64,000 bases of DNA from Bartonella sp. HY038. Its GTDB lineage: Bacteria; Pseudomonadota; Alphaproteobacteria; Rhizobiales; Rhizobiaceae. The notes below the pieces were generated by a model. That model saw only the letters and a program-made list of their open reading frames with translations, searched no databases and was not told the origin of the DNA. The stretch spans positions 2,830,001-2,894,000 of the forward strand of contig NZ_CP059725.1 in the NCBI RefSeq assembly GCF_014117425.1, written 5' to 3'. Below are positions 7,800 to 15,110 of the stretch, one piece after another (the first letter of the stretch is position 1; every line of letters starts with the position of its first letter). The position numbers and the translations under genes are program-made.

Positions 7800-10334
7800 A
7801 TGGCTTATTTGACAGAAATTAATATTCCTGCCCCTATAGATAAAATTAATCTTTTACCAGAAAAATTTAGAGATTGGTTTTTACAAAAAAACTGGCAGCC
7901 ACGCCCCCATCAACTCGCCCTCATTGAAAAGGCTGAAAAAGGCCTATCAACTTTACTTATTGCGCCAACAGGTGCAGGTAAAACTTTGGCCGGCTTTTTA
8001 CCTTCGCTCATTTCATTATTCAACCTATCGCGTACAAAAACCAAAAAGATTACGGGTATTCATACGCTTTATATTTCGCCCCTAAAAGCACTTGCCGTTG
8101 ATATTCACCGCAATCTTACAATACCAATAGCAGAAATGGCGCTTGATATATCGATAGAGACGCGCACCGGTGATACACCGCAGCATAAACGCCAACGTCA
8201 AAAAATTACCCCGCCTGATATTTTATTAACCACGCCCGAGCAGCTCGCTTTATTGCTCGCAGCAAAAGATGCAAAACGCTTTTTTGAAGATTTAAAATTC
8301 GTCATATTTGATGAACTCCATGCCCTACACACATCAAAGCGCGGCCATCTTTTATCCTTAGGCTTGGCGCGATTGTTTAAACTCCAACCCAATTTACAAA
8401 CCATCGGTCTTTCAGCAACAGTTAGTGATCCAAATGATCTACGTGGCTGGCTTGTGCCGCAAACTTGCGCATCGTTAAGAAATAACCTTGCCGAATTGGT
8501 CACTGTAAAAGGTGGCGTTCCCCCGCAAATCACCATTTTGAAATCTCATGCAAGATTGCCTTGGGCAGGTCATTCAGCCCGTTATGCGCTGCCAGATATT
8601 TATGATATCATCAAAACTGCAAAAACAACGCTTATATTTGTGAATACCCGATCACAGGCTGAAATGGTATTTCAAGAATTATGGCGCTTAAATGAAGACA
8701 ATTTACCCATTGCCCTTCATCACGGCTCGCTAGATGTTGCCCGTCGGCGCAAGGTTGAAGAAGCGATGAGCCGCAATAGCCTTAAAGCAATTGTTGCAAC
8801 CTCTACCCTTGATCTTGGTATTGACTGGGGCGATGTCGATCTTGTTGTCCATATTGGCGCACCCAAGGGGGCAAGCCGCCTTGCCCAGCGCATTGGTCGT
8901 TCTAACCACCGCCTTGATGAGGCAAGTAAAGCAATCCTTGTGCCAGCAAATTGCTTTGAAGTGCTAGAATGTCAAGCAGCCCTTGATGCCAATTATATCG
9001 GCGCGCAAGATAGCCCAAATATTAGCAAGGGTGCTTTAGATGTTTTAGCCCAACATGTGCTTGGCATGGCCATTGCCGCGCCTTTTGATGCAGATGATTT
9101 TTATGATGAAGTTACCTCAAGCATTCATTACAAAAATCTATCCCGCATTGACTTTGACCGCATATTGGATTTTGTCGCAACCGGTGGCTATGCTTTAAAA
9201 GCCTATGAAAACTTTGCCAAAATTCGCAAAAATAAGGATGGGCTTTGGCAGGTTAGCAATGCAAAAATTTCCCAGCAATATCGCTTGAACATCGGCACAA
9301 TCATTGAAGCGGCTGAATTGCAAGTGCGCCTTATCAAAAAAGGCAGCCTGAAGCGCACGTCTTATGGTGGCAAGCAGCTTGGCAAAATCGAAGAAGGCTT
9401 TGTTGAATCCTTAGAAAATGGTGATACATTTTTTTTTGCAGGCTATGTTTTGCGCTTTGAAGGTATAAGGGATAATCAATGTTTTGTTTCGCTTTCACCA
9501 AAGCATGAGGCGCGCATTCCATCCTATGCTGGCGGTAAGTTTCCACTATCAACCTTTCTTGCGGCCCAAGTACGGGCCATGCTTGCCAAGCCGCAAAGCT
9601 GGCATAAATTGCCAGAGGCTGTGCGGCATTGGCTAGAAATGCAACAACAAAAATCAATTTTGCCAGCACAAAACGAATTATTAATTGAAACATTTCAAGA
9701 AAAAAAGCAGCATTTCCTCGTCGCCTATCCCTTTGAAGGCCGTCTTGCTCATCAAACCCTTGGCATGTTGCTTACAAAGCGTCTAGACCGCATGGGGCTT
9801 AATCCACTTGGCTTTGTCGCAACCGATTATTCCATTGCTCTTTGGGGGCTTAATGATTTAAATCAAGCTATTGCATCAAGGCAGTTAGATTTAAGCGAAT
9901 TATTGAGTGAAGACATGTTGGGCGATGACCTTGAGGCATGGCTTGAAGACAGCCATTTATTGAAACGGTCTTTTCGAAATTGCGCGATCATTTCAGGGCT
10001 TATTAATCGCCGCCATTTTGGTACGATGAAAACGGGTCGGCAAGTCACCATTTCAACTGATCTTGTCTATGACGTTTTACGCAATCATCAAAAAGACCAC
10101 ATTTTATTAAAAGCAACCCGTCAAGATGCCGCCCATGGCCTTTTAGATATAGCACGCCTTGGTGATATGCTGGCACGGATTAAAAATCATATTCACCATC
10201 ACCACTGCGCCCATATATCACCGCTTGCGCTACCAGTTATTATGGAGATCGGCCGCGAAATGATTCCAGGTAGCGGTCGAAACCTTATATTGGAAGAACT
10301 CGCGCAAGAATATGCTAATTTTGATTTTGGTTGA
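7800..10334 (+). CDS. lhr: Ligase-associated DEXH-box (Lhr-type) DNA helicase
   Basis: An 844-residue superfamily 2 helicase. RPHQLALIEKA (Q-motif region), Walker A APTGAGKT (~55), DELHALHTSKRGHLL (motif II with the Lhr-specific extension, ~170), LSATV (motif III) and QRIGRSNHR (motif VI) are all present, then the long Lhr C-terminal domains. The length matches the 'ligase-associated DNA damage response' subfamily rather than the ~1500-residue full Lhr. These enzymes translocate 3'-5' on single-stranded DNA and are linked with an ATP-dependent ligase, an exonuclease and a metallophosphoesterase in DNA repair. None of those partners lies nearby, so it stands as a single gene here. It starts at ATG 7800, divergent from the GT25 gene. 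Confidence 0.92.
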   Translation: MAYLTEINIPAPIDKINLLPEKFRDWFLQKNWQPRPHQLALIEKAEKGLSTLLIAPTGAGKTLAGFLPSLISLFNLSRTKTKKITGIHTLYISPLKALAVDIHRNLTIPIAEMALDISIETRTGDTPQHKRQRQKITPPDILLTTPEQLALLLAAKDAKRFFEDLKFVIFDELHALHTSKRGHLLSLGLARLFKLQPNLQTIGLSATVSDPNDLRGWLVPQTCASLRNNLAELVTVKGGVPPQITILKSHARLPWAGHSARYALPDIYDIIKTAKTTLIFVNTRSQAEMVFQELWRLNEDNLPIALHHGSLDVARRRKVEEAMSRNSLKAIVATSTLDLGIDWGDVDLVVHIGAPKGASRLAQRIGRSNHRLDEASKAILVPANCFEVLECQAALDANYIGAQDSPNISKGALDVLAQHVLGMAIAAPFDADDFYDEVTSSIHYKNLSRIDFDRILDFVATGGYALKAYENFAKIRKNKDGLWQVSNAKISQQYRLNIGTIIEAAELQVRLIKKGSLKRTSYGGKQLGKIEEGFVESLENGDTFFFAGYVLRFEGIRDNQCFVSLSPKHEARIPSYAGGKFPLSTFLAAQVRAMLAKPQSWHKLPEAVRHWLEMQQQKSILPAQNELLIETFQEKKQHFLVAYPFEGRLAHQTLGMLLTKRLDRMGLNPLGFVATDYSIALWGLNDLNQAIASRQLDLSELLSEDMLGDDLEAWLEDSHLLKRSFRNCAIISGLINRRHFGTMKTGRQVTISTDLVYDVLRNHQKDHILLKATRQDAAHGLLDIARLGDMLARIKNHIHHHHCAHISPLALPVIMEIGREMIPGSGRNLILEELAQEYANFDFG

Positions 10335-10491
10335 TATACAAAAGCCAATCATTTTATTATTCATATTTACACGGTTTGGATGGTATAATACGCGCAATAA
10401 AACTGCATTTTATGCGTAAACATTAAAATGAGCATGGCGTTTTTAAATACCTCACTGCCCAAAAGGCTAAAGAAATTAAGCGGATAATACA

Positions 10492-11385
10492 ATGTTACGT
10501 GAAAACATCCATGATCTTTTGTTGTTTTTTGTTGTTGCAAGAGAAAAGAGCTTTACACGGGCGGCAAGCCAACTTGGCCTTACTCAATCCGCGCTTAGTC
10601 ACGCTATACGTGGACTTGAAGCGCGAATGAATTTAAGGCTTTTAACGCGCACAACCCGAAGCGTTGCAGTAACGCCAGCTGGTGAGCAGCTTATTCAAGA
10701 TGTTTTTCCCTTGTTGCAAGAAGTTGAAGAAAAACTTGAAACCATCACCCAATTAAGCGGCCAACCATCTGGAACTATTCGCTTAACAACAGTCGATCTT
10801 GCCGCACAATATGTTCTCTGGCCTAAATTAAAAATATTTTTAGAAAAATACCCCAATATAAATATTGAAATTAGCAGTGATTACGGTCTTGTTGATATTG
10901 TAAGCAGCCGCTTTGATGCGGGTATCCGTCTAGGTGAGCATCTTGCCAAGGATATGATTGGCGTTTGTATAGGGCCAAATATGCATATGGCGGTCGTTGC
11001 AACGCCTTCTTATTTTAAACATTTTCCAAAACCAAAAAATCTAGAAGATTTAGATCAGCAAAATTGTATCAATTTGCGGTTGCCCACATCAGGCGGACTT
11101 TATCCTTGGGAATTTGATGTGGACGAAAAAACCGTCAAAATACGAGTGAAAGGGCAACTTACCTTCAATACCTACCCGCAAATATTAACTGCAGCCCTTG
11201 ACGGCTTCGGTCTTGCTTACATTCCGCATGACATAGTTAAAAACTATATCACATCGGGCCACTTAATCAGCGTTCTTGAAGAATTTTGTCAGCCATTTCC
11301 AGGTTATTATTTATATTATCCAAGCCGCCGACATCATACAGCCGCCTTTAACCTTCTCGTACAAGCTTTGCGCTATCACCATTAA
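10492..11385 (+). CDS. LysR-family transcriptional regulator
   Basis: Residues 1-65 are the LysR winged helix (FTRAASQLGLTQSALSHAIRGLEARMNLRLLTRTTRS appears there as the recognition region), followed by the linker helix and a periplasmic-binding-like effector domain (GTIRLTTVDLAAQYVLWPKL, DAGIRLGEHLAKDM, LTAALDGFGLAYIP). It is most like the CrgA/AaeR-type subgroup that often controls quinone or aldehyde stress genes. The two genes behind it in the same direction (DUF1330 and a flavodoxin-fold protein) are the likely targets. The start at 10492 follows a poor Shine-Dalgarno but matches the family N-terminus. A TATAAT box at 10384-10389 may belong to its promoter. Confidence 0.93.
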   Translation: MLRENIHDLLLFFVVAREKSFTRAASQLGLTQSALSHAIRGLEARMNLRLLTRTTRSVAVTPAGEQLIQDVFPLLQEVEEKLETITQLSGQPSGTIRLTTVDLAAQYVLWPKLKIFLEKYPNINIEISSDYGLVDIVSSRFDAGIRLGEHLAKDMIGVCIGPNMHMAVVATPSYFKHFPKPKNLEDLDQQNCINLRLPTSGGLYPWEFDVDEKTVKIRVKGQLTFNTYPQILTAALDGFGLAYIPHDIVKNYITSGHLISVLEEFCQPFPGYYLYYPSRRHHTAAFNLLVQALRYHH

Positions 11386-11486
11386 TGAATGGCATTCATA
11401 AGTTCAATGATTGTAATACGACTAGTTATTTTTCAAAATCAAGATATTTAATCATTCATCACGCACATCCCGCAGGAATGATAAAA

Positions 11487-11822
11487 ATGCAAGACACATC
11501 TTTAATAGTTGAAAATAAACCAGCCTATTTTGTCGCCGAGTTTTGGTTAAATGATTTAGAACCTATGCAAACTTATTCATCGCAAGTTCTGGCAACTTTA
11601 ATACCTTTTAACGGCAAACTGATTGTACGCAATAATCAAACAATTCCATTGGAAGGAGAGTCAATAGCAAATGCAGCTATTGTAATCTTAGAATTTCCGT
11701 CAATGCAGCATGCAAAAAATTGGTATTACTCTAAGGCCTATCAAAAAATTATACCGTTACGCCATAAAGCAGGAAAAACCAACGCCTATCTGGTTGAAGG
11801 GCTTACACTACCATCTTCTTAA
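11487..11822 (+). CDS. DUF1330 family protein
   Basis: A 111-residue protein with the DUF1330 pattern: YFVAEFWLNDLEPMQTYSSQV, then FNGKLIVR, then a C-terminal EFPSMQHAKNWYYSKAYQ and IPLRHKA. The family has a dimeric alpha/beta barrel (ferredoxin-like) fold and no established reaction. The frame is open from ATG 11385, which overlaps the lysR stop, but the extra 34 residues are not family-like. ATG 11487 has AGGA 9 nt upstream, so I start there. It lies between the LysR gene and a flavodoxin-fold gene, suggesting co-regulation in a small redox or detoxification operon. Confidence 0.82.
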   Translation: MQDTSLIVENKPAYFVAEFWLNDLEPMQTYSSQVLATLIPFNGKLIVRNNQTIPLEGESIANAAIVILEFPSMQHAKNWYYSKAYQKIIPLRHKAGKTNAYLVEGLTLPSS

Positions 11823-11885
11823 ACCAATTTCTCTGTTCACCAATTTTTTTCAATCTAAACAATATAATTTAAGGAATATCACATC

Positions 11886-12434
11886 ATGAAGATTGCAATC
11901 GTTTATCATAGTGGCTTTGGCCATACAGAAAAACTTGCCCAATATGTAGCAAAAGGTGCGAAGGAAGTGCAAGGCGCCGAAGTCTTTGAAATTAAACTTA
12001 GTGATGAGGCAACACCTTGGCCGTTATTGGAAGAAGCCGATGCAATTATTTTCGGCTCCCCTACATATAACGGAACAATTAGCGCACGTTTTAAGCAATT
12101 TATGGAAGAGTCAACCCGCCCTGCTTTTATCAAACAAGCTTGGCAAAACAAACTTGCAGCAGGCTTTACAACATCTGGTGCTTTACATGGCGATAAACTT
12201 AATAGCCTTATGACAATGAGTCTTTTTGCTGCTCAACAAGGGATGATATGGGTAAATCTAGGTCTGATGGCAGGAACTGCTGATACTGATTTAAACCCAA
12301 TTGGCAGCTGGTTAGGTGCGATGGCACAATCAAGTGATGCATCACCAGAAATCACCCCTAAAATGAATGATTTACTCACCGCTCAATATCTTGGCAAACA
12401 TGTTAGCGAAATAGCAGCAAAATTATCTCGATAA
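11886..12434 (+). CDS. Flavodoxin-fold NAD(P)H-dependent oxidoreductase (WrbA-like)
   Basis: A 182-residue flavodoxin-like protein. The FMN phosphate loop is YHSGFGHTEKLA at residues ~7-18, followed by FGSPTYNGTISARFKQFME (the isoalloxazine loop seen in WrbA and FMN reductases, ~55-75) and FTTSGALHGDKLNSL. WrbA-type enzymes reduce quinones by two electrons with NAD(P)H and protect against redox stress. It follows the DUF1330 gene by 63 bp in the same direction, with AAGGA 8 nt before ATG 11886. It is shorter than E. coli WrbA (198), and WrbA identity is not certain, so no symbol is given. Confidence 0.88.
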   Translation: MKIAIVYHSGFGHTEKLAQYVAKGAKEVQGAEVFEIKLSDEATPWPLLEEADAIIFGSPTYNGTISARFKQFMEESTRPAFIKQAWQNKLAAGFTTSGALHGDKLNSLMTMSLFAAQQGMIWVNLGLMAGTADTDLNPIGSWLGAMAQSSDASPEITPKMNDLLTAQYLGKHVSEIAAKLSR

Positions 12435-12525
12435 TTATCCTAAATGTCTCATAAAACACTTTGGAAGTAGTTTTATTTAGCATTTTATAAAAAGTAAAAA
12501 GCGGGTTAAGGCTATAATACTAGTC

Positions 12526-12882
12526 TTAACTCGTAATTTTTCGCCTAAAATGTTTGATAATAATAACTAAGCTTTCAATCAAAGTTATGCCCAACGCACC
12601 ACACATAAGACCAGCAAGGCCAGTTATACTTTCAGGTGATAATATTGCTCCTTGTTCAATTAAATCAAACTTATTTAAAAGATGTAGTGAAATATGGGTG
12701 ACCGTTGGCGTCATATAAACGGCACAGATAGCCCCACCAATCCATTCACTTAATCGTTTCAACCAACTTTGTTTTGGGCCAGTTATTTGCCGTAAAACAG
12801 CACCAAGACTGCCGGCAAGCCCCGTCCAAAAAAGCCCAAATAGCGTTAGATACCAATCAGGCGGAATATTTCTCTCAGGCAT
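12526..12882 (-). CDS. Small membrane protein, holin-like
   Basis: A 118-residue protein with about three hydrophobic segments: FGLFWTGLAGSLGAVLR, WIGGAICAVYMTPTV and ITGLAGLMCGALGITLIESLVIII. It ends in a basic tail (KHFRRKITS). This layout, with GGAxCAVYxTP, is like small prophage holin or lysis-module membrane proteins in Rhizobiales, and it lies downstream of the endolysin and spanin genes in the same direction. It is separated from them by a PepSY gene on the other strand. Holin function is inferred from topology and position only. Confidence 0.5.
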   Translation of the reverse strand: MPERNIPPDWYLTLFGLFWTGLAGSLGAVLRQITGPKQSWLKRLSEWIGGAICAVYMTPTVTHISLHLLNKFDLIEQGAILSPESITGLAGLMCGALGITLIESLVIIIKHFRRKITS

Positions 12883-13025
12883 TTTATATCTTTCTACAGT
12901 TAAAAAAACAGGTTTTACTTCCTGTCAGAACGCTGACGGCTCATGTGAGATTGGCGTCAGGGGAATCATGCTAGATAAGTTTCATCAAACAAAATCTTAA
13001 ACAAACTCAATCATGGAGATGAAAA

Positions 13026-13319
13026 ATGTCAGTTAAAACTTTACGAGCCCTTGTTGTTACCTCTGCAATAGCTGCAATTGGTGTTGCTGGTTTAGCGTCC
13101 GCTTCTTATGCGCAAAATGCGCCCTATCCTGCACAAACAAGTGCCCGCATCAGCACCTCACAGCTTGCCAGTAAAATTGAACAAGCGGGCTATCAAATTC
13201 GTGATATTGACCAAAAATATTACGGCTGGGAAGTTGAGGTGACAGACAGAAACAACCAGCGCCTTGAGCTTCGCGTTGACAATCAAGGCAATATTACCGG
13301 CCAAGAATATGATGATTAA
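13026..13319 (+). CDS. Secreted PepSY-domain protein
   Basis: A 97-residue exported protein. The N-terminus is a classical Sec signal peptide (basic start, hydrophobic IAAIGVAGLASA, cleavage likely after ASYA). The mature part is one PepSY-type domain: SQLASKIEQAGYQIRDID, then WEVEVTDRNNQRLELRVD and NITGQE. PepSY domains are thought to inhibit or sense periplasmic proteases; the exact role is unknown. GGAG sits 8-9 nt before ATG 13026. It is the only rightward gene inside the phage cluster and separates the spanin genes from the holin-like gene. Its terminator has been split by a repeat (13354-13448). Confidence 0.85.
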   Translation: MSVKTLRALVVTSAIAAIGVAGLASASYAQNAPYPAQTSARISTSQLASKIEQAGYQIRDIDQKYYGWEVEVTDRNNQRLELRVDNQGNITGQEYDD

Positions 13320-13340
13320 TCACATCATGTAGGTATATTT

Positions 13341-13465
13341 AAAAAGATGCCTTTTAGAGCGCATTTCGATCTGATTGGCGCTCTAATCCATTGTTTACAC
13401 CGCGTTTTTGTTCGAAAACCGCTTCACAGTTTTGGGAAAACGCTCTAACAAGGGCATCTTTTTTT
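13341..13465 (+). terminator. Terminator hairpin between PepSY and spanin genes, with the repeat inserted in its loop
   Basis: AAAAAGATGCC at 13341 pairs with GGGCATCTTTTT at 13452-13463 (one bulged base), with T-rich ends that serve both strands. It lies between two converging genes. The whole 95-bp palindromic repeat copy 2 occupies the loop, so the ancestral terminator loop was only a few bases. Confidence 0.6.
13354..13448 (+). repeat. Dispersed palindromic repeat, copy 2 (95 bp)
   Basis: Same ends (TTAGAGCG and CGCTCTAA) and same body as copies 1 and 3, but it lacks about 10 bp from the right half of the first palindrome (GATCAGATC missing). The second palindrome is also imperfect (TTCGAAAA/TTTTGGGA), so this copy is the most degraded. 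Confidence 0.9.
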
Positions 13466-13468
13466 CCT

Positions 13469-13687
13469 TTACTTCCAACAGCCTTGCTTTTGGCCAAAGC
13501 GATTGGTTACCACAAGCCATTTGCTAAGTAGCGGCTCTTTCAAAACCAATTGGGCTGGCTCATTTATTTTCGGCGGTGGCGTCCACCCTGCGCAAGAGAG
13601 CCTCGCATGGATCATTTTTGGGGAACGGCTTTGACACCCCATTAAGGGCAAGGCACAAAGCATAATCGCTATATAGATCAACTTCAT
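13469..13687 (-). CDS. Rz1-like outer-membrane spanin lipoprotein
   Basis: A 72-residue protein with a lipoprotein signal peptide ending in the lipobox LPLMGC (Cys ~18), followed by a Pro-containing mature part (GWTPPPKINEPA). It starts inside the upstream Rz-like gene in another frame and overlaps it by 128 bp, the nested Rz/Rz1 arrangement of phage lysis cassettes. The lipoprotein would sit in the outer membrane and bind the inner-membrane spanin to fuse the two membranes after the endolysin acts. No sequence similarity to lambda Rz1 is claimed; the call rests on lipobox, size and overlap. Confidence 0.7.
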   Translation of the reverse strand: MKLIYIAIMLCALPLMGCQSRSPKMIHARLSCAGWTPPPKINEPAQLVLKEPLLSKWLVVTNRFGQKQGCWK

Positions 13688-13832
13688 TTTGAATTTTACT
13701 CGCTAATTGGTAAGCTTTAACCGCAATTTCAAGCGCCGCCTCGCGCTCAAAATTGCGCCCATAAAAAAAGCCGCTTGATGCGGCGGCAAATAGACAAACA
13801 GCAATGATGCCAATTTTGTAAGGCCAAATCAT
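13560..13832 (-). CDS. Rz-like inner-membrane spanin
   Basis: A 90-residue protein with an N-terminal membrane anchor (IGIIAVCLFAAASSGFFYG) and a charged, helical, periplasm-facing remainder (REAALEIAVKAYQLASKIQNE). Its start follows the endolysin stop directly, and Rz1 is nested in its 3' part in a different frame. Together they would form the spanin complex of a Gram-negative phage. The second half (FPKNDPCEALLRRVDA) contains two cysteines that could pair. Identification is by topology and context. Confidence 0.65.
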   Translation of the reverse strand: MIWPYKIGIIAVCLFAAASSGFFYGRNFEREAALEIAVKAYQLASKIQNEVDLYSDYALCLALNGVSKPFPKNDPCEALLRRVDATAENK

Positions 13833-14498
13833 TTAGGTATTTTCCTTTTTGATACGGCGAATAAAAAAAGCTGCACCAATAAAGGCAGCAACTACCATAA
13901 CAATGGCTAAAGCCCATTGAAAAGGTCCCCCGCCACTCGCAAAACCGGTTAATCCTGATGCAGCTCCCAATATGGGGGCAATCACTTCTGGCTTGGTCAA
14001 AGGATTATCCTTAATTGGCTGCGGTTTGATATAATTGGATGAAACAAATTCGCCCTTTGCCCATAAACCACCTTCCGCAGATCGTCGATTAACCAGTCCT
14101 TGCAAGCGTTTACCGCCGGCATTAACCCATTTCATCAATTCCATCGGCACCGCTTCATAATCGCCCTTATTTAATTTTTTAAGCAAAGACGATTTTTTAA
14201 AAGCCCCAACCCCAACATTATAGGCAAATGAAACAAGGGCTGCGAATTGGCTATCATTCAGTTTAACTTTAACTGCTTGTTCAACCGCCTGTTCAAATTG
14301 CCTTAAATCACGCATTAAAATATGAGTGGCCTCAACATCGGTAATTACCATACCTGGCCGTACATATGGATCACCTGCCATGCCAGTATGACCATAGCCA
14401 ATTGTCCAAATATTGGCACTATCTTGATAAGCGTTTAGGCGTAAACCTTCCCAACGTTTGATGTGATCCAACCCTTGTTGATTAATTTTTCTAGTCAC
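13833..14498 (-). CDS. Phage endolysin, GH24 lysozyme, with C-terminal membrane segment
   Basis: Residues ~1-150 are a T4/lambdoid-type muramidase that cuts the MurNAc-GlcNAc bond. The catalytic arrangement is visible: Glu in KRWEGLRLNAYQD (~17), Asp in that segment, Thr in WTIGYGHT (~37), plus FAALVSFAYNVG and NRRSAEGGLW. After a linker (~155-175) there is a glycine-rich stretch and one strong transmembrane helix (WALAIVMVVAAFIGAAFFI) with a basic end (RRIKKENT). Most GH24 endolysins stop after the catalytic domain at ~150-165 residues, so this one appears C-terminally membrane-anchored. It begins a four-gene lysis region with Rz, Rz1 and the holin-like gene. Confidence 0.9.
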   Translation of the reverse strand: MTRKINQQGLDHIKRWEGLRLNAYQDSANIWTIGYGHTGMAGDPYVRPGMVITDVEATHILMRDLRQFEQAVEQAVKVKLNDSQFAALVSFAYNVGVGAFKKSSLLKKLNKGDYEAVPMELMKWVNAGGKRLQGLVNRRSAEGGLWAKGEFVSSNYIKPQPIKDNPLTKPEVIAPILGAASGLTGFASGGGPFQWALAIVMVVAAFIGAAFFIRRIKKENT

Positions 14499-14533
14499 GA
14501 AATCACCTTTCTAGGATAAGAATCTATCCCCAA

Positions 14534-15100
14534 TTATATGTTGGAAAATTCATGCCAAGCTTCATTAAAACTATCCCAGTCAAGCGCCAAACCACTCACA
14601 ATATGCTGAACTAAGAAATGCTCATGGTCAAAACTCAAACCATAATCCCACTCTATTTGCGCATCTTCTTTTTTAGGCGATGGCAGAGTGTTGATCACGC
14701 CTTGCACAAGGGGCAATTTATCAAGCTTGCGTAATAACAAACGGATTTGCCGCGCAGTTAAAACAGGATAGACTTTTTCTTGCCCAACTTTCTGTTGATC
14801 TATTTTTGGCGGTTGGCGCAAAAGTCCAATTTCGGCAGGGTTACCCAAGGTAGTAATTTCCACCTTGGTGCCATTGCTATCAAACCAAACGTCACCGCGA
14901 TAATCTGCAATAATTTGCCATTTATCTTGTTCAGGCAAAAAAACAACATTTTGATTTTTTTTAAATTTTGGCGGTGACTGCAAGGTTGAAAAGGCGGGAA
15001 ACAACCAAACACCCTCCTCCATTGGCGAGCGATCTGCAAAAGTTGTCCCTAAATATTCAAGACTACTTGGATGATAATTATAAATTTTTGGTGCGTTCAT
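14534..15100 (-). CDS. Tail fibre assembly-like protein
   Basis: A 188-residue protein. The N-terminal half follows the pattern of phage tail-fibre assembly chaperones: IYNYHPSSLEYLGTT, EEGVWLFPAFSTLQSPP, then KWQIIADYRGDVWFDSNG. The C-terminal half (LTARQIRLLLRKLDKLPLVQ) resembles the small 'tail assembly' extension found in such genes. It lies directly behind the large fibre gene, as Tfa-type chaperones do, with an 11-bp gap. It is probably needed to trimerise the fibre and is not part of the virion. Confidence 0.75.
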   Translation of the reverse strand: MNAPKIYNYHPSSLEYLGTTFADRSPMEEGVWLFPAFSTLQSPPKFKKNQNVVFLPEQDKWQIIADYRGDVWFDSNGTKVEITTLGNPAEIGLLRQPPKIDQQKVGQEKVYPVLTARQIRLLLRKLDKLPLVQGVINTLPSPKKEDAQIEWDYGLSFDHEHFLVQHIVSGLALDWDSFNEAWHEFSNI

Positions 15101-15110
15101 AATTTTAACC

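Noticed and set aside
9334..9693. A leftward 119-codon frame within the helicase gene
   Set aside because: It is antisense to the conserved Lhr domain, with no signal of its own.
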